Source of the DNA: Rhodospirillales bacterium | GTDB taxonomy: Bacteria; Pseudomonadota; Alphaproteobacteria; Rhodospirillales; GLO-3 | Length of the DNA stretch: 64,000 nucleotides | Reading direction: 5' to 3' | NCBI GenBank assembly: GCA_003354135.1 | Contig: PIVK01000014.1 | Span: 1 to 64,000 of the forward strand | Part shown: positions 8,630 to 18,899 of the stretch, one piece after another | How positions within the stretch are numbered: the stretch's first letter is position 1 | Layout: every line of letters starts with the position of its first letter | Program-made: the position numbers and the translations under genes | The notes under the pieces: generated by a model | Seen by the model: only the letters and a program-made list of their open reading frames with translations | Databases searched by the model: none | Told to the model about the DNA's origin: nothing

Positions 8630-9897
8630 GCATCGAGAACCAAACGGGTCTTGGGGCGGCAGATACAGAGCAGGCAGGTTCCCGGAGCCGGGTCTTCGCT
8701 GGGCTGCGACAGGTACTCCACTTCCCCTTCGCGGATGGTGGTCAGACAGGTCCCGCATTTCCCGGCGCGGCAGCCGGAGTTGAACTTGATATCCGCCGCT
8801 TCCCCGAGATCGAGCAGGGGGCCGCTGTCCGGCGACCAGGTGAGAGTCCGGGCCGAGCGCTGGAACTGCACTTCGTGGGTCTCGTCGGCGTCCATGGTGC
8901 CTTTCATCAAGGCCTCGACTGTTTCTCGGCCAAAGGCCTCATAATGGACGTCGTCCTCCGGAACGCCCCAGTCGCGAAGACCGTGGGTCAACGAACCCAG
9001 CATGGCGGAAGGGCCGCAAAGGTAGAATTCGAAGTTGTTCGAAGGCAGCTCGGATTTGAGCAATTCCATCCCGATGTGGCCCTCGTAATCGTAGTGAAAG
9101 CCCTTGCGGCAAGTCTTTGTCGGCCGGCTGTAAACCTGAATGACACGAACATTCGGATGCCCTTTGCCGATCGACGACAGATGTTGGGGAAAGGGGTGAT
9201 CGAGAAGGTTCCGGCCCCCATAAAACAACCAGATGTCACGCGAGCTTCCGGTCTCGATCAAGGTGTCGAGAATGCTGATAAGAGGCGTGATGCCGATGCC
9301 ACCGCCAATCAGGACCACGGGCCGGGTCGATTTTTCATCCAAATGGAACTCGCCCGCCGGCGCGATGACGTCGACGATATCCCCCCCGGCCAGATGGTCG
9401 TGGAAGTAGGACGAGACCCGACCCGGCGGGGTGTCCTGTGGTGCATCCGGCGGAGGCATCAGCTTCTTGACCGAAATCTGATAATAGTCGGTCCGATTGG
9501 GTGTGCTGGAAATGGAATAACAGCGAATGAAGACACCCTTGCCCTGGACCCTGACGACAAAGGTCAGAAACTGGCCCGGCTTGAAAGGAGCGACGACTTT
9601 CCCGTCGTGGGGAACCAGGGTGAACGAACAAATGGTTTTTCTTAGGTCATCGAAGCGTTTCCGTTCGATGCGGAATTTCCGCTTTCCGTTCCAAGACAGC
9701 TGGTTGCGGCCCAGTTCCGCTCGGGCGACCTGAAGACGGGCCTCCGACCAATCCCGGAAGAACCGGACTTCGCGTTTATCCCTCTGCGCCATCGCCCGGA
9801 CCCGCCTCACCTGTCCGACGACGAACACAACCATCTGCAGGAACGCCAATCCGAGGATGGCAAGCCCCAGTCCCTCGATCACACTGGTCACGTTCAT
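8626..9897 (-). CDS. Membrane-anchored FAD/NAD(P)-binding reductase with C-terminal [2Fe-2S] ferredoxin domain
   Basis: Predicted NAD(P)H-linked flavoprotein of 423 residues. Residues about 8-28 form one membrane anchor (LGLAILGLAFLQMVVFVVGQ). Next come a ferredoxin-reductase-type FAD domain (PGQFLTFVV; FAD motif RCYSISSTP), an NAD(P) domain (VLIGGGIGITPLISIL; FYLCGPSAML) and a plant-type [2Fe-2S] domain with CRAGKCGTC and a distal CLLC. The order resembles phenol-hydroxylase and CDP-6-deoxyglucose reductase families. This is the first gene of the four-gene operon. ATG 9897 was chosen because it follows a GGCGGGAA ribosome-binding site and begins directly at the anchor; the longer open frame upstream lacks membrane or family features and crosses the divergent gene. 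It probably feeds electrons to, or takes them from, the downstream ferredoxin. Confidence 0.87.
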   Translation of the reverse strand: MNVTSVIEGLGLAILGLAFLQMVVFVVGQVRRVRAMAQRDKREVRFFRDWSEARLQVARAELGRNQLSWNGKRKFRIERKRFDDLRKTICSFTLVPHDGKVVAPFKPGQFLTFVVRVQGKGVFIRCYSISSTPNRTDYYQISVKKLMPPPDAPQDTPPGRVSSYFHDHLAGGDIVDVIAPAGEFHLDEKSTRPVVLIGGGIGITPLISILDTLIETGSSRDIWLFYGGRNLLDHPFPQHLSSIGKGHPNVRVIQVYSRPTKTCRKGFHYDYEGHIGMELLKSELPSNNFEFYLCGPSAMLGSLTHGLRDWGVPEDDVHYEAFGRETVEALMKGTMDADETHEVQFQRSARTLTWSPDSGPLLDLGEAADIKFNSGCRAGKCGTCLTTIREGEVEYLSQPSEDPAPGTCLLCICRPKTRLVLDA

Positions 9898-10119
9898 ATT
9901 CCCGCCGCCCCGACCGTCTCTGAAAACCGATTTTTGATGATAGCCCAAAACGTTTAAATTAGGAACATAGGCTGACGGTTTGCGGGTACAGAAGAGACTT
10001 CTGACCGCAACTGGCTGGGCATTTACCGCTCTCAGTCCTTTCCGCCTGATGTCCGGACGGAGCCGGTTTATATGGACCCCATGCAGGTTGATGAAGCGGG
10101 AAAGGGCTGGTAGCTTGTC
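9898..10119. promoter_or_regulatory. Divergent intergenic region, presumed promoters of the electron-transfer operon and of the 10120 gene
   Basis: 222 bp separate two genes that start away from each other. A stretch near 9930-9970 is clearly AT-richer than its surroundings, as expected for promoter DNA. One TTGAT half-site occurs, but there is no full FNR/Crp palindrome. No -35/-10 pair could be assigned with confidence. Confidence 0.35.
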
Positions 10120-11775
10120 ATGAATGGGTTTCGGAGAGAGACGGTGCCGCGCTATCTCACGCTGATCTTGACCGGCCTTCTGCTCACCGCAGTGCTGGGG
10201 TTGGGCATCCGGTTCCTGCCCGAGGATCTCGCGACCGAAGTCGATGTCCAGGCTCTGCCGCCGCCGCCGGCCGCAACCGACCTGTCCCCCGCAGCGACCC
10301 GGGTACTGTTGGCCGACCGGACCCAGGTCATCGACGGTGAGGCGGGCTCTTTCCTTGACGGAGGTGGATACGTCTCGGTCACCGCCGCCTTCGCCTCGGG
10401 TGCCAAACTGGCGCCGCTTCTGCTTGAAATCTTCTCGGACAAGGTCAGAACCATCGTCCTGTCGGCGGCGCTGACGTTCGATGACGGCCGTTCGCTTCCG
10501 GCCGTGCCGGTCCTGATCCTGTCCCGAATCGCCGAACGGGAGGAAGGGACGCCTGCACCGTCGCAAGCAGCGTCTTCCCAGCCTGAGAACATCCGTTTCA
10601 CTGACGCCTTTACCGTCGGAGAGGGTGCGCGCCTGACGCCTCTTGTTTCCATGGACGACGTGTCACGGGTCACGGTTTCGCTTTCGACGGATTTTTTCAA
10701 TGATGACGGCATTGTCTTCTCGGGTGGGCTGACGGGAGAAACGGAGAGTCTTGTGGCTGCTTTCGCCGCCGATCCACCCCCGGTCTGGGCACCGGACGGT
10801 ACGTATTCCGCTGCGGCCCGGGCACTGGAGACGCGACTGGCGGCCAAACGAATCAAGCATGTCGATTCCCTTATCGAAGTGATCCTCGACTTGGCCGAAG
10901 ACGGCAGCGGCTCCACCCGGACCGTGCGGTTCCTCGACCCGAACGGTACACCGGTCAGTGAAGTCACCTTCGGTGTTTCGGGACATGCCGCCCGGCTGGC
11001 CGGCATGACGGATTTGACGGCCATCATGGAAACCGCCCTCGGGTCGGACCGGAACATAGCCAGCGTGCTGACCCAAAACGGTCAGGCCGTCACGGATCTT
11101 CTGACATCGGAGGCGGCCAGTCTTCCGGATTCTTGCACTCGGGCCGGAGACGGCCTACGCGCTGCGGGGGTAGGCCGTCATGACCGGGCCGCGGTTCTGG
11201 CAGCCTTGGAGCCGGTGCGGAGTCTTTTCGCCCCGACCGGGTCCTGCAGCGGAAAGACCGATACGCCACCGGCAACCGGGACGGTTTCCATCGACCGGCG
11301 GAATGACGTCCTCCAGGCCGTCAGCGGCCTTCTGCGCTTTGGCGCCTCGGACCAGGCCCTGGCGGCTCTGGAACAGCATTTCGCCGACCGCGTTGCTCTG
11401 TTCGATCACAGCCGTCTGTGGCTGACGGGGCTGAAGGCACCGGCGGTCGAGGGAGAGGCGGCAATCGTTCGCCCGACAGCCTCCGCCCCAGAGGCGATGG
11501 AACTGACGGGCATGTTGCCGGCCCGTCATGCGGCCTGCTTCTTCACCCCCCGTACCGGCCATGGTAATTCCCGCCGCGCCGCCCTTGTCGAACTCCAGCA
11601 TGCCCCCGGTTTGTGGGTGATGGACGCGGCTTTCGACACTCAAGGAAGAGCCACCGGGCTGTCCCTGTCGGCGGCCACCCAAGCCGACGTTTGCCGGGCG
11701 GTGGGGAAAGGCGGTTCCTGTTACTTCGTCAGGGCCGGGCGCGCCTTCGGGACTGTCGACCCCGGAAAGTGTTGA
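10120..11775 (+). CDS. Unrecognised envelope protein with N-terminal membrane anchor
   Basis: A 551-residue protein that I do not recognise. One hydrophobic helix (about residues 12-30, LTLILTGLLLTAVLGLGI) follows a positive N-terminus (RRETVPR), so most of the chain should be periplasmic and anchored, or secreted if cleaved. The body is rich in Ala, Leu, Asp and Thr with no metal or heme motifs. Cysteines are few and lie in the C-terminal half, including SCTRAG, GSCSG, HAACFF, DVCRAV, GSCYF and a final C, which suggests disulfides. It is divergent from the electron-transfer operon and upstream of the glycosyltransferase genes. Codon bias and GC content match the neighbours, so it looks like a real resident gene. 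Confidence 0.7.
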   Translation: MNGFRRETVPRYLTLILTGLLLTAVLGLGIRFLPEDLATEVDVQALPPPPAATDLSPAATRVLLADRTQVIDGEAGSFLDGGGYVSVTAAFASGAKLAPLLLEIFSDKVRTIVLSAALTFDDGRSLPAVPVLILSRIAEREEGTPAPSQAASSQPENIRFTDAFTVGEGARLTPLVSMDDVSRVTVSLSTDFFNDDGIVFSGGLTGETESLVAAFAADPPPVWAPDGTYSAAARALETRLAAKRIKHVDSLIEVILDLAEDGSGSTRTVRFLDPNGTPVSEVTFGVSGHAARLAGMTDLTAIMETALGSDRNIASVLTQNGQAVTDLLTSEAASLPDSCTRAGDGLRAAGVGRHDRAAVLAALEPVRSLFAPTGSCSGKTDTPPATGTVSIDRRNDVLQAVSGLLRFGASDQALAALEQHFADRVALFDHSRLWLTGLKAPAVEGEAAIVRPTASAPEAMELTGMLPARHAACFFTPRTGHGNSRRAALVELQHAPGLWVMDAAFDTQGRATGLSLSAATQADVCRAVGKGGSCYFVRAGRAFGTVDPGKC

Positions 11776-11848
11776 ACCGGGGAGGGGCTTCTGCAATAAG
11801 CGGACCCAGAGCCCAGAGCCTCCTTCCGCCCCCATCCGGCCACGGACC

Positions 11849-12610
11849 ATGACCGCCCAGAGCCCCGATGCACCACCCGCCCTCCGACTCGCCGTGGTGG
11901 TCCCCGTCCACAACGAGGCCGAAAACATTGCACCTCTGGTGGGCGAGATCCACGCGGCATTAGCCGATCGGTTTCCGTTCGAGATCGTTTTTGTGGACGA
12001 CGGCAGCACCGACGCCACGCCGGAATCCCTACGGGAGACCGCCGCACAGGTCTCCGAACTCCGGGTGCTGCGCCACAAGGCCTGCTGTGGTCAGAGTGCC
12101 GCCATCGCGAGCGGGGTTCGGGCCGCCCGGGCAAACGTCATCGCGACCCTCGACGGGGACGGCCAGAACGACCCGGCGGACATTCCGGGACTCTTGGACG
12201 TCCTGGAAGGTGACGCAGAGCCGGAACGGCTTCTGGTCGCCGGCCACCGGACCCAGCGCAAGGACACCGCTTATAAGCGCTTTCAGTCCCGTCTCGCCAA
12301 CCGGGTGCGCGCGGGACTGCTCCGGGACGATACCCCCGACACGGGCTGCGGGCTGAAGGTCTTCACCCGGGCCGCCTTCCTCGATATGCCACGGTTCGAT
12401 CACATGCATCGCTTTCTGCCGGCCCTGATGATCCGCCGCGGCGGGCGAGTGGTCTCGGTCCCGGTCAATCACCGGCCACGCGAGCGGGGAACCTCGAAGT
12501 ACGGCATGCTCGACCGATTGATGGTGGGCATCGTCGATCTTTTGGGGGTCATGTGGTTGCAGCGCCGGGGCAAGGTTCCCGAAGTGGAAACGGGAGACCC
12601 GGCCCAATGA
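11849..12610 (+). CDS. Family 2 glycosyltransferase (dolichol/undecaprenyl-phosphate sugar transferase type)
   Basis: GT-A glycosyltransferase of 253 residues, likely to transfer a sugar to a polyprenyl phosphate carrier. Seen: VVVPVHNEAENIAPLV and EIVFVDDGSTDATPE at the N-terminus, then ATLDGDGQNDP, the DXD-like metal site of the DPM1/ArnC group. The C-terminal VNHRPRERGTSKYG is typical of DPM1-like enzymes. No C-terminal membrane pair is present, so it is of the soluble, membrane-associated type. Its stop overlaps the start of the TVP38-like gene (ATGA). An ArnT-like enzyme lies two genes downstream, which makes a sugar-carrier supply step for lipid or cell-surface modification plausible. 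Confidence 0.88.
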   Translation: MTAQSPDAPPALRLAVVVPVHNEAENIAPLVGEIHAALADRFPFEIVFVDDGSTDATPESLRETAAQVSELRVLRHKACCGQSAAIASGVRAARANVIATLDGDGQNDPADIPGLLDVLEGDAEPERLLVAGHRTQRKDTAYKRFQSRLANRVRAGLLRDDTPDTGCGLKVFTRAAFLDMPRFDHMHRFLPALMIRRGGRVVSVPVNHRPRERGTSKYGMLDRLMVGIVDLLGVMWLQRRGKVPEVETGDPAQ

Positions 12611-13332
12611 ACTTCCGCGTCTTATTGCGGGGCCTGGTGGTGATTGCATCGCTGGTCGCCATCGGACTCCTGTTTGACCACCTGCAACTGAGCAAGACCT
12701 GGATCGACACCCAAATCCGAGGGCAGGGAACGGCAGGATATCTGCTGTTCGTTGCCGCTTGCGCCCTCTTCACAGGCATCGGCCTGCCCCGCCAGGTGAT
12801 CAGTTTCCTCGGCGGATATGCGTTTGGCTTTGTCGAAGGAACCGCCTTGGCCGTCTTGGCCACGGCAATCGGTTGCTCAGGAACATTTTTTTATGCCCGT
12901 CTGGTGGGGCGCAAGATGGTGGCGTCCAGGTTCGCGCACAAGATCCAGAAGATCGACGCCTTCCTGCACGACAATCCGTTTTCCATGACTTTGCTGATCC
13001 GGCTGCTGCCTGTGGGCAGCAACCTGATTACCAATCTGGCAGCCGGCGTCTCCTCGGTTCGGGCTGTCCCTTTCATCCTCGGCTCGGCCATCGGCTACAT
13101 TCCCCAGAACCTGGTCTTCGCGCTGGGAGGGAGCGGCATCACGCTGGATCCGGAAATCCGGATCACCTTGAGCGTGGCCCTGTTCATGGTGTCCGGCGCC
13201 ATCGGCGTTTTCCTCTACCGCCGTTACCGGCATGGCAAGAGCTTCGACGATGATGTCGACACCGAGTTGGGAACCCTTGACAGCGGGCTCGACATGGCCG
13301 ACCACACCAAAAGTCAAACCAACACCGAATAA
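12607..13332 (+). CDS. TVP38/TMEM64 (DedA/VTT-like) membrane protein
   Basis: Integral inner-membrane protein of 241 residues. The VTT/SNARE-associated signature is visible: GIGLPRQVISFLGGYAFGF in the middle and RLLPVGSNLITNLAAGVSSV toward the C-terminus, with several hydrophobic helices between. Members of this superfamily are linked to phospholipid or polyprenyl-phosphate movement across membranes. The start at 12607 overlaps the glycosyltransferase stop (ATGA); an earlier in-frame ATG at 12553 lies inside that gene and lacks family sequence. Placement between two lipid-sugar transferases supports a role in carrier-lipid recycling, which is inference. Confidence 0.85.
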   Translation: MNFRVLLRGLVVIASLVAIGLLFDHLQLSKTWIDTQIRGQGTAGYLLFVAACALFTGIGLPRQVISFLGGYAFGFVEGTALAVLATAIGCSGTFFYARLVGRKMVASRFAHKIQKIDAFLHDNPFSMTLLIRLLPVGSNLITNLAAGVSSVRAVPFILGSAIGYIPQNLVFALGGSGITLDPEIRITLSVALFMVSGAIGVFLYRRYRHGKSFDDDVDTELGTLDSGLDMADHTKSQTNTE

Positions 13333-13350
13333 CTCCGGGCCGTTTTTCGA

Positions 13351-14964
13351 ATGAGTGACCGTATCTGGCCTCCCGTCGCATGGAGCGTGCTTTGGTTAAT
13401 CCTCATGGCCGTGACCATGGCGACCCGTCCCCTGCTTCCCGTCGACGAGACCCGCTATCTCGCCGTCGCCTGGGAGATGTGGCGCGACAGCAGCTTCCTG
13501 GTTCCCCACCTCAACGGCGAGACTTACAGCCACAAGCCGCCGCTTCTGTTCTGGCTGATGCATCTGGGATGGGGGCTCTTCGGAGTCAACGAGGTCACGC
13601 CCCGCCTGGTGGCGCCGCTATTCGGCCTGGGCAGCCTGTTCGTGGCTCAGGGCCTGGCCCGCAAGTTGTGGCCCGACCGCCCAGATCTGCCACGGGCCGC
13701 GGGCCTTATTCTGTTCGGTTGCCTGTTTTGGACCCTTTTCACCACGCTGACTATGTTCGACATGATGCTCGCCTTCTTTACCTTGGCGGGTCTGGCGGGC
13801 CTCGTCCATGCGTGGAAAACCGGCGGCTGGCTGGGTTTCCTGGCTCTCGGGCTGGGAATCGGGTTCGGAATCCTTACCAAGGGTCCGGCAATCCTTCTCC
13901 TCACCCTGCCGGCGGCCCTGCTGGCTCCCTATTGGGGGCCGGCGTTGACCGGCGGTGTACGTCCGGTTTCGTGGGCTAAGTGGTACGCAGGCGTGGCCTC
14001 GGCGGTCTTGTTCGGAGCCGCCATCGGTCTGGCCTGGGCGGTCCCGGCGGCGATCGCCGGAGGAGAGGCCTACCGCGATGCAATCTTCTGGGGCCAGTCG
14101 GCGGGGCGCATGGTCGATTCTTTCGCCCACAGCCGGCCCTGGTGGTGGTACCTAGCCGTTCTGCTGCCGCTCATCCTGCCTTGGTCCCTATGGCCGGCCC
14201 TGTGGCGGAGCCTTCGGCACCTTCCGGGAAAACTCGGCGACGGGGGAGTTCGCTTCTGCATTGCATGGTTCCTGCCCGCCTTTCTTGCCTTTTCCCTCAT
14301 CAGCGGCAAACAGCCCCACTACCTGCTGCCCATCTTCCCCGCCTTGGCCTTCGTCATGGCGCGGCTGGTCGAGAATACCGAGAGCCGCCGTCTCGACCGG
14401 GTCATCGCAGCCCTGCCGGCGGCTCTGTTCGGAGGTGTCCTGTTCCTGCTTCCGTTCGTTTCGGGCATTTGGAACCTGCCGCCCGGGACCGAGGACCTGG
14501 ACACGACATGGAGCGCACTGGCCCTCGGAGCCGCCTTCGCGGTGATGGTGTTGCCTCAGCAAAGCTCCATGCAGGGCCTGGTGAGGCTGAGCGCCCTTTC
14601 GGCCGTTATCGTCGCCACCGTCCATCTGTCGGCTGCGCCGCTTCTCGACAAGACCTTCGACCTGACGGACCTTTCTCGCCAGTTCGGTGTCTGGGAGCGG
14701 GAAGGATACACCCTCGCGCATTACGGAAAATACCACGGCCAATTCCATTTCCTTGGGCGCCTAAAGAAGCCATTGAAACTCACCGGAGACGGCGAGATCG
14801 CGGACTGGCTGGCCAGCACCACCAAGGGCAAGGTTATCACCTATCAGAAGCGGCTGCCTGACGGCGGCATGCCGGACTATGTCCAGCCGTTTCGGCGGAA
14901 GATCATCTCCGTCTGGGATGCCGAGACGGTGCGGCGCAACCCAAAGCTGGCCAAGCGTCACTAA
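13351..14964 (+). CDS. ArnT-like GT39 glycosyltransferase (dolichyl-phosphate-mannose mannosyltransferase superfamily)
   Basis: Polytopic membrane enzyme of 537 residues that probably moves a sugar from a polyprenyl phosphate to lipid A or another surface acceptor. Seen: about 11-12 hydrophobic helices, the first-loop acidic motif VDETRYLAVAWEM (Asp-Glu of the GT-C fold, as in ArnT), and HLNGETYSHKPPLLFWLM, a hallmark of ArnT-like proteins. The C-terminal soluble part is short. It lies 18 bp after the TVP38-like gene and on the same strand as the GT2 gene. The acceptor and the sugar (aminoarabinose, galacturonate or mannose) cannot be decided from this sequence. Confidence 0.88.
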   Translation: MSDRIWPPVAWSVLWLILMAVTMATRPLLPVDETRYLAVAWEMWRDSSFLVPHLNGETYSHKPPLLFWLMHLGWGLFGVNEVTPRLVAPLFGLGSLFVAQGLARKLWPDRPDLPRAAGLILFGCLFWTLFTTLTMFDMMLAFFTLAGLAGLVHAWKTGGWLGFLALGLGIGFGILTKGPAILLLTLPAALLAPYWGPALTGGVRPVSWAKWYAGVASAVLFGAAIGLAWAVPAAIAGGEAYRDAIFWGQSAGRMVDSFAHSRPWWWYLAVLLPLILPWSLWPALWRSLRHLPGKLGDGGVRFCIAWFLPAFLAFSLISGKQPHYLLPIFPALAFVMARLVENTESRRLDRVIAALPAALFGGVLFLLPFVSGIWNLPPGTEDLDTTWSALALGAAFAVMVLPQQSSMQGLVRLSALSAVIVATVHLSAAPLLDKTFDLTDLSRQFGVWEREGYTLAHYGKYHGQFHFLGRLKKPLKLTGDGEIADWLASTTKGKVITYQKRLPDGGMPDYVQPFRRKIISVWDAETVRRNPKLAKRH

Positions 14965-14999
14965 TTGATCGGAAAACCACTGTTTTCGTCAGCATCCCC

Positions 15000-15028
15000 T
15001 TGACAGGACGCCCAGTTAGCCATAGATG
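15000..15028 (+). promoter_or_regulatory. Housekeeping promoter of groESL
   Basis: A perfect -35 box TTGACA (15000-15005) is followed by a 17-bp spacer and a -10-like TAGATG (15023-15028). The CIRCE operator starts directly after it, so a bound repressor would cover the transcription start. Confidence 0.75.
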
Positions 15029-15029
15029 A

Positions 15030-15056
15030 TCAGCACTCATCGGGGGAGAGTGCTGA
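15030..15056 (+). promoter_or_regulatory. CIRCE operator (HrcA binding site) upstream of groES
   Basis: A perfect inverted repeat: TCAGCACTC (15030-15038), 9-bp spacer, GAGTGCTGA (15048-15056). This is the CIRCE consensus with C/G in place of T/A at one outer pair. It sits between the -10 box and groES, consistent with HrcA repression of the chaperonin operon that is lifted by heat or unfolded protein. hrcA itself is not in this window. Confidence 0.93.
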
Positions 15057-15103
15057 CAGCCCCTTTTCGAATTGTTTTTCAGTGAGTTCGTGGAGGACAT
15101 CAC

Positions 15104-15412
15104 ATGAAGTTCAGGCCATTGCATGATCGCGTTCTGGCGCGGCGTGTTGAGCAAGAAGAGACGACCGCCGGCGGCATCATCATTCCCGATACCGCCAAGG
15201 AGAAACCCATGGAAGGCGAGATCATCGCTGTCGGGTCCGGAACCATTAACGAGAGTGGCAAGGTGACCCCGCTGGACGTCAAGGCGGGTGACAAGGTGCT
15301 GTTCGGCAAATGGTCAGGCACCGAGGTCACGATCGACGGCGAGGAACTCCTGATCATGAAGGAGTCGGACCTGCTCGGTGTGATCGAGACCGGCGGTAAG
15401 AAAAAGAAATAG
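15104..15412 (+). CDS. groES: Co-chaperonin GroES
   Basis: Ten-kilodalton heptameric lid of the GroEL chaperonin, in the cytoplasm. The 102-residue product starts [19 protein letters not shown] and contains the mobile-loop segment [16 protein letters not shown] and the roof/barrel sequence [14 protein letters not shown], both characteristic. The length is slightly above the usual 95-97 because of a lysine-rich tail (GGKKKK). It is the first gene of groESL, with groEL 34 bp downstream. Expression should follow the TTGACA promoter and CIRCE operator just upstream. Confidence 0.98.
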   Translation: MKFRPLHDRVLARRVEQEETTAGGIIIPDTAKEKPMEGEIIAVGSGTINESGKVTPLDVKAGDKVLFGKWSGTEVTIDGEELLIMKESDLLGVIETGGKKKK

Positions 15413-15434
15413 CGCGATTGCGCGACCAGGATAG

Positions 15435-17105
<1,671 letters not shown>

Positions 17106-17151
17106 AGCACGATCGGAATAAGCCGGGTCACCTCGTGACGCGGCTTATTCC
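17106..17151. repeat. Dispersed hairpin repeat, copy 1 (3' of groEL)
   Basis: A 46-bp block repeated at 19301-19346 with four differences. The core 17115-17151 folds as two 16-base arms with one internal mismatch and a CCTCG loop. One stem pair differs between copies by a compensatory G-C to C-G change, which supports selection for structure. It follows the groEL stop directly and could act in mRNA 3'-end stabilisation or attenuation. Confidence 0.8.
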
Positions 17152-17200
17152 GTGAATCGTCCTCTCGCCTACGTCCAACCGAACATCATCGGTTTAGGTC

Positions 17201-17230
17201 AGGGCCGCGTCTCTCAGGAGACGCGGCCCT
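17201..17230 (+). terminator. Terminator-like hairpin downstream of groEL
   Basis: A perfect 13-bp stem (AGGGCCGCGTCTC / GAGACGCGGCCCT) with a 4-base loop, followed by a pyrimidine-rich run (ATTCCTTCGTTTTCCTT) rather than a pure T tract. It is probably the Rho-independent end of the groESL transcript. Confidence 0.75.
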
Positions 17231-17357
17231 ATTCCTTCGTTTTCCTTAGGCATTGCGGGGAGAGGGTTTCGCCCGTTCATCGGGGCAAGGCCCCGCTTGT
17301 ACCGAAGGTTCTGGCCCATCGGCTCGCGGACAGTCAAAAAGAGCCGAGACCCCGATC

Positions 17358-18716
17358 TCAGCGGATCGCGCGCTCTTCCTTCAGCGCCTCTGCCAGAAGG
17401 AACGCCAGTTCCAGGGATTGCTTGGCGTTAAGCCTGGGGTCGCAATGGGTGTGGTAACGGTCCGATAGGTTTTCCTCCGTGATGGCTTGGGCGCCGCCGA
17501 CACACTCTGTCACATCCTGACCTGTCATCTCGAAATGCACGCCGCCGGCATAGGTTCCTTCGGCCCGGTGCACGGCGAAAAAGCCACGAACCTCTTCCAG
17601 AATACGGTCGACCGAACGGGTCTTGTACCCGGTGGTGCTCGACACGGTGTTGGCGTGCATGGGATCGCAGGACCACACCACCCTGCGGCCCTCGCGCTCC
17701 ACGGCCCGGATTAGGGGCGGCAGTCCGCTCTCCACCTTGTCCGCCCCCATGCGCGAGATCAGGGTCAGGCGACCGGGTTCGTTCTCTGGGTTGAGTGTCT
17801 CGATCAACTTCAGCAACTCGTCCTGGGTGATGGTCGGCCCGATCTTGATGCCCACAGGATTGCCGATGCCGCTGAGAAACTCCACATGGGCTCCGTCCGG
17901 CTGACGCGTACGGTCGCCGATCCACAGCATGTGGGCCGACGTGTCGTACCAGTCCCCGGTCGTGCTGTCGACGCGAGTCATGGCCTGTTCGTAGTAAAGG
18001 TGCAGCGCCTCGTGCGAGGTGAAGAAATCCGCCTCGCGGATCTGGGGCGTCGTCTCTGCGGTCAGGCCGCAGGCTGCCATGAAGGCCAGGGTCTCGTCGA
18101 GGCGTCTGGCCAAATCGGCGTAGCGGGCAGCCGCGGGGCTGTCGGCCACGAAGTCGAGTGTCCATTGGTGAACTTTGTGCAGGTCGGCGTAGCCGCCCTG
18201 GGCAAAGGCCCGCAGTAGATTGAGGGTCGACGCCGACTGGTTGTAGGCCTGGATCAGGCGTTGCGGCGAGGGGATGCGGGACTCGGGCGTGAAGTCCATC
18301 CCGTTGATCATGTCGCCGCGGTAGCTGGGCAGGGTCGTGTCGCCGCGGGTTTCCATGTCGGACGAGCGCGGCTTGGCGAACTGTCCAGCCAGACGGCCAA
18401 CCTTGACCACCGGGCTGGCCGCCCCGTAGGTGAGGATGACGGCCATCTGCAGCAACACCCGGAAGGTGTCCCGGATGTTGTTGGGATGGAACTCGGCAAA
18501 GCTCTCGGCACAATCGCCGCCCTGAAGCAGGAACGCCTTGCCTTCGGCAACCTTGGTCAACTGGGCCTTGAGACGCCGGGCCTCGCCAGCGAAAACCAGG
18601 GGTGGAAACTGACCCAACGTCCGTTCCGCATCCTCAAGGGCCTGCGCGTCGGGGTAGGTTGGAACCTGTACGACCGGCTTGCCGCGCCAGCTTTGCGGCG
18701 TCCATTTCTGGGCCAT
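17358..18716 (-). CDS. Class II 3-deoxy-7-phosphoheptulonate (DAHP) synthase
   Basis: First enzyme of the shikimate pathway, condensing PEP and erythrose 4-phosphate. The 452-residue length and the segments [27 protein letters not shown] and [10 protein letters not shown] are those of the plant/actinobacterial class II (AroA-II) enzymes, unrelated in sequence to the E. coli AroF/G/H type. DPMHANT and the early Cys in GGDCAES contribute metal ligands in this family. The start at 18716 was chosen because it gives the family start [14 protein letters not shown] and has a GAGGT ribosome-binding site. The longer frame to 18770 adds unconserved residues. It is monocistronic and faces groEL. Confidence 0.95.
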   Translation of the reverse strand: MAQKWTPQSWRGKPVVQVPTYPDAQALEDAERTLGQFPPLVFAGEARRLKAQLTKVAEGKAFLLQGGDCAESFAEFHPNNIRDTFRVLLQMAVILTYGAASPVVKVGRLAGQFAKPRSSDMETRGDTTLPSYRGDMINGMDFTPESRIPSPQRLIQAYNQSASTLNLLRAFAQGGYADLHKVHQWTLDFVADSPAAARYADLARRLDETLAFMAACGLTAETTPQIREADFFTSHEALHLYYEQAMTRVDSTTGDWYDTSAHMLWIGDRTRQPDGAHVEFLSGIGNPVGIKIGPTITQDELLKLIETLNPENEPGRLTLISRMGADKVESGLPPLIRAVEREGRRVVWSCDPMHANTVSSTTGYKTRSVDRILEEVRGFFAVHRAEGTYAGGVHFEMTGQDVTECVGGAQAITEENLSDRYHTHCDPRLNAKQSLELAFLLAEALKEERAIR

Positions 18717-18899
18717 CGGGACCTCGTAATTCCGGAACAAGCGTATGAGCGAGTGAATAGGGCTGGTCACCCAGCCATTTTCAATGGTGGGCGGATATTA
18801 GGAGATTTGACGGGGGTAGGGCAACCGGCAGCGTTTTGATCTCATCCGTTGCTCCTGGTAATATGAGAGATTCATCCGGAACGACGAGGAAGCCACGGT

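Noticed and set aside
9925-9955. Possible FNR/Crp site (TTGAT near a run of A) upstream of the electron-transfer operon
   Set aside because: Only one half-site is present; the second half does not match.
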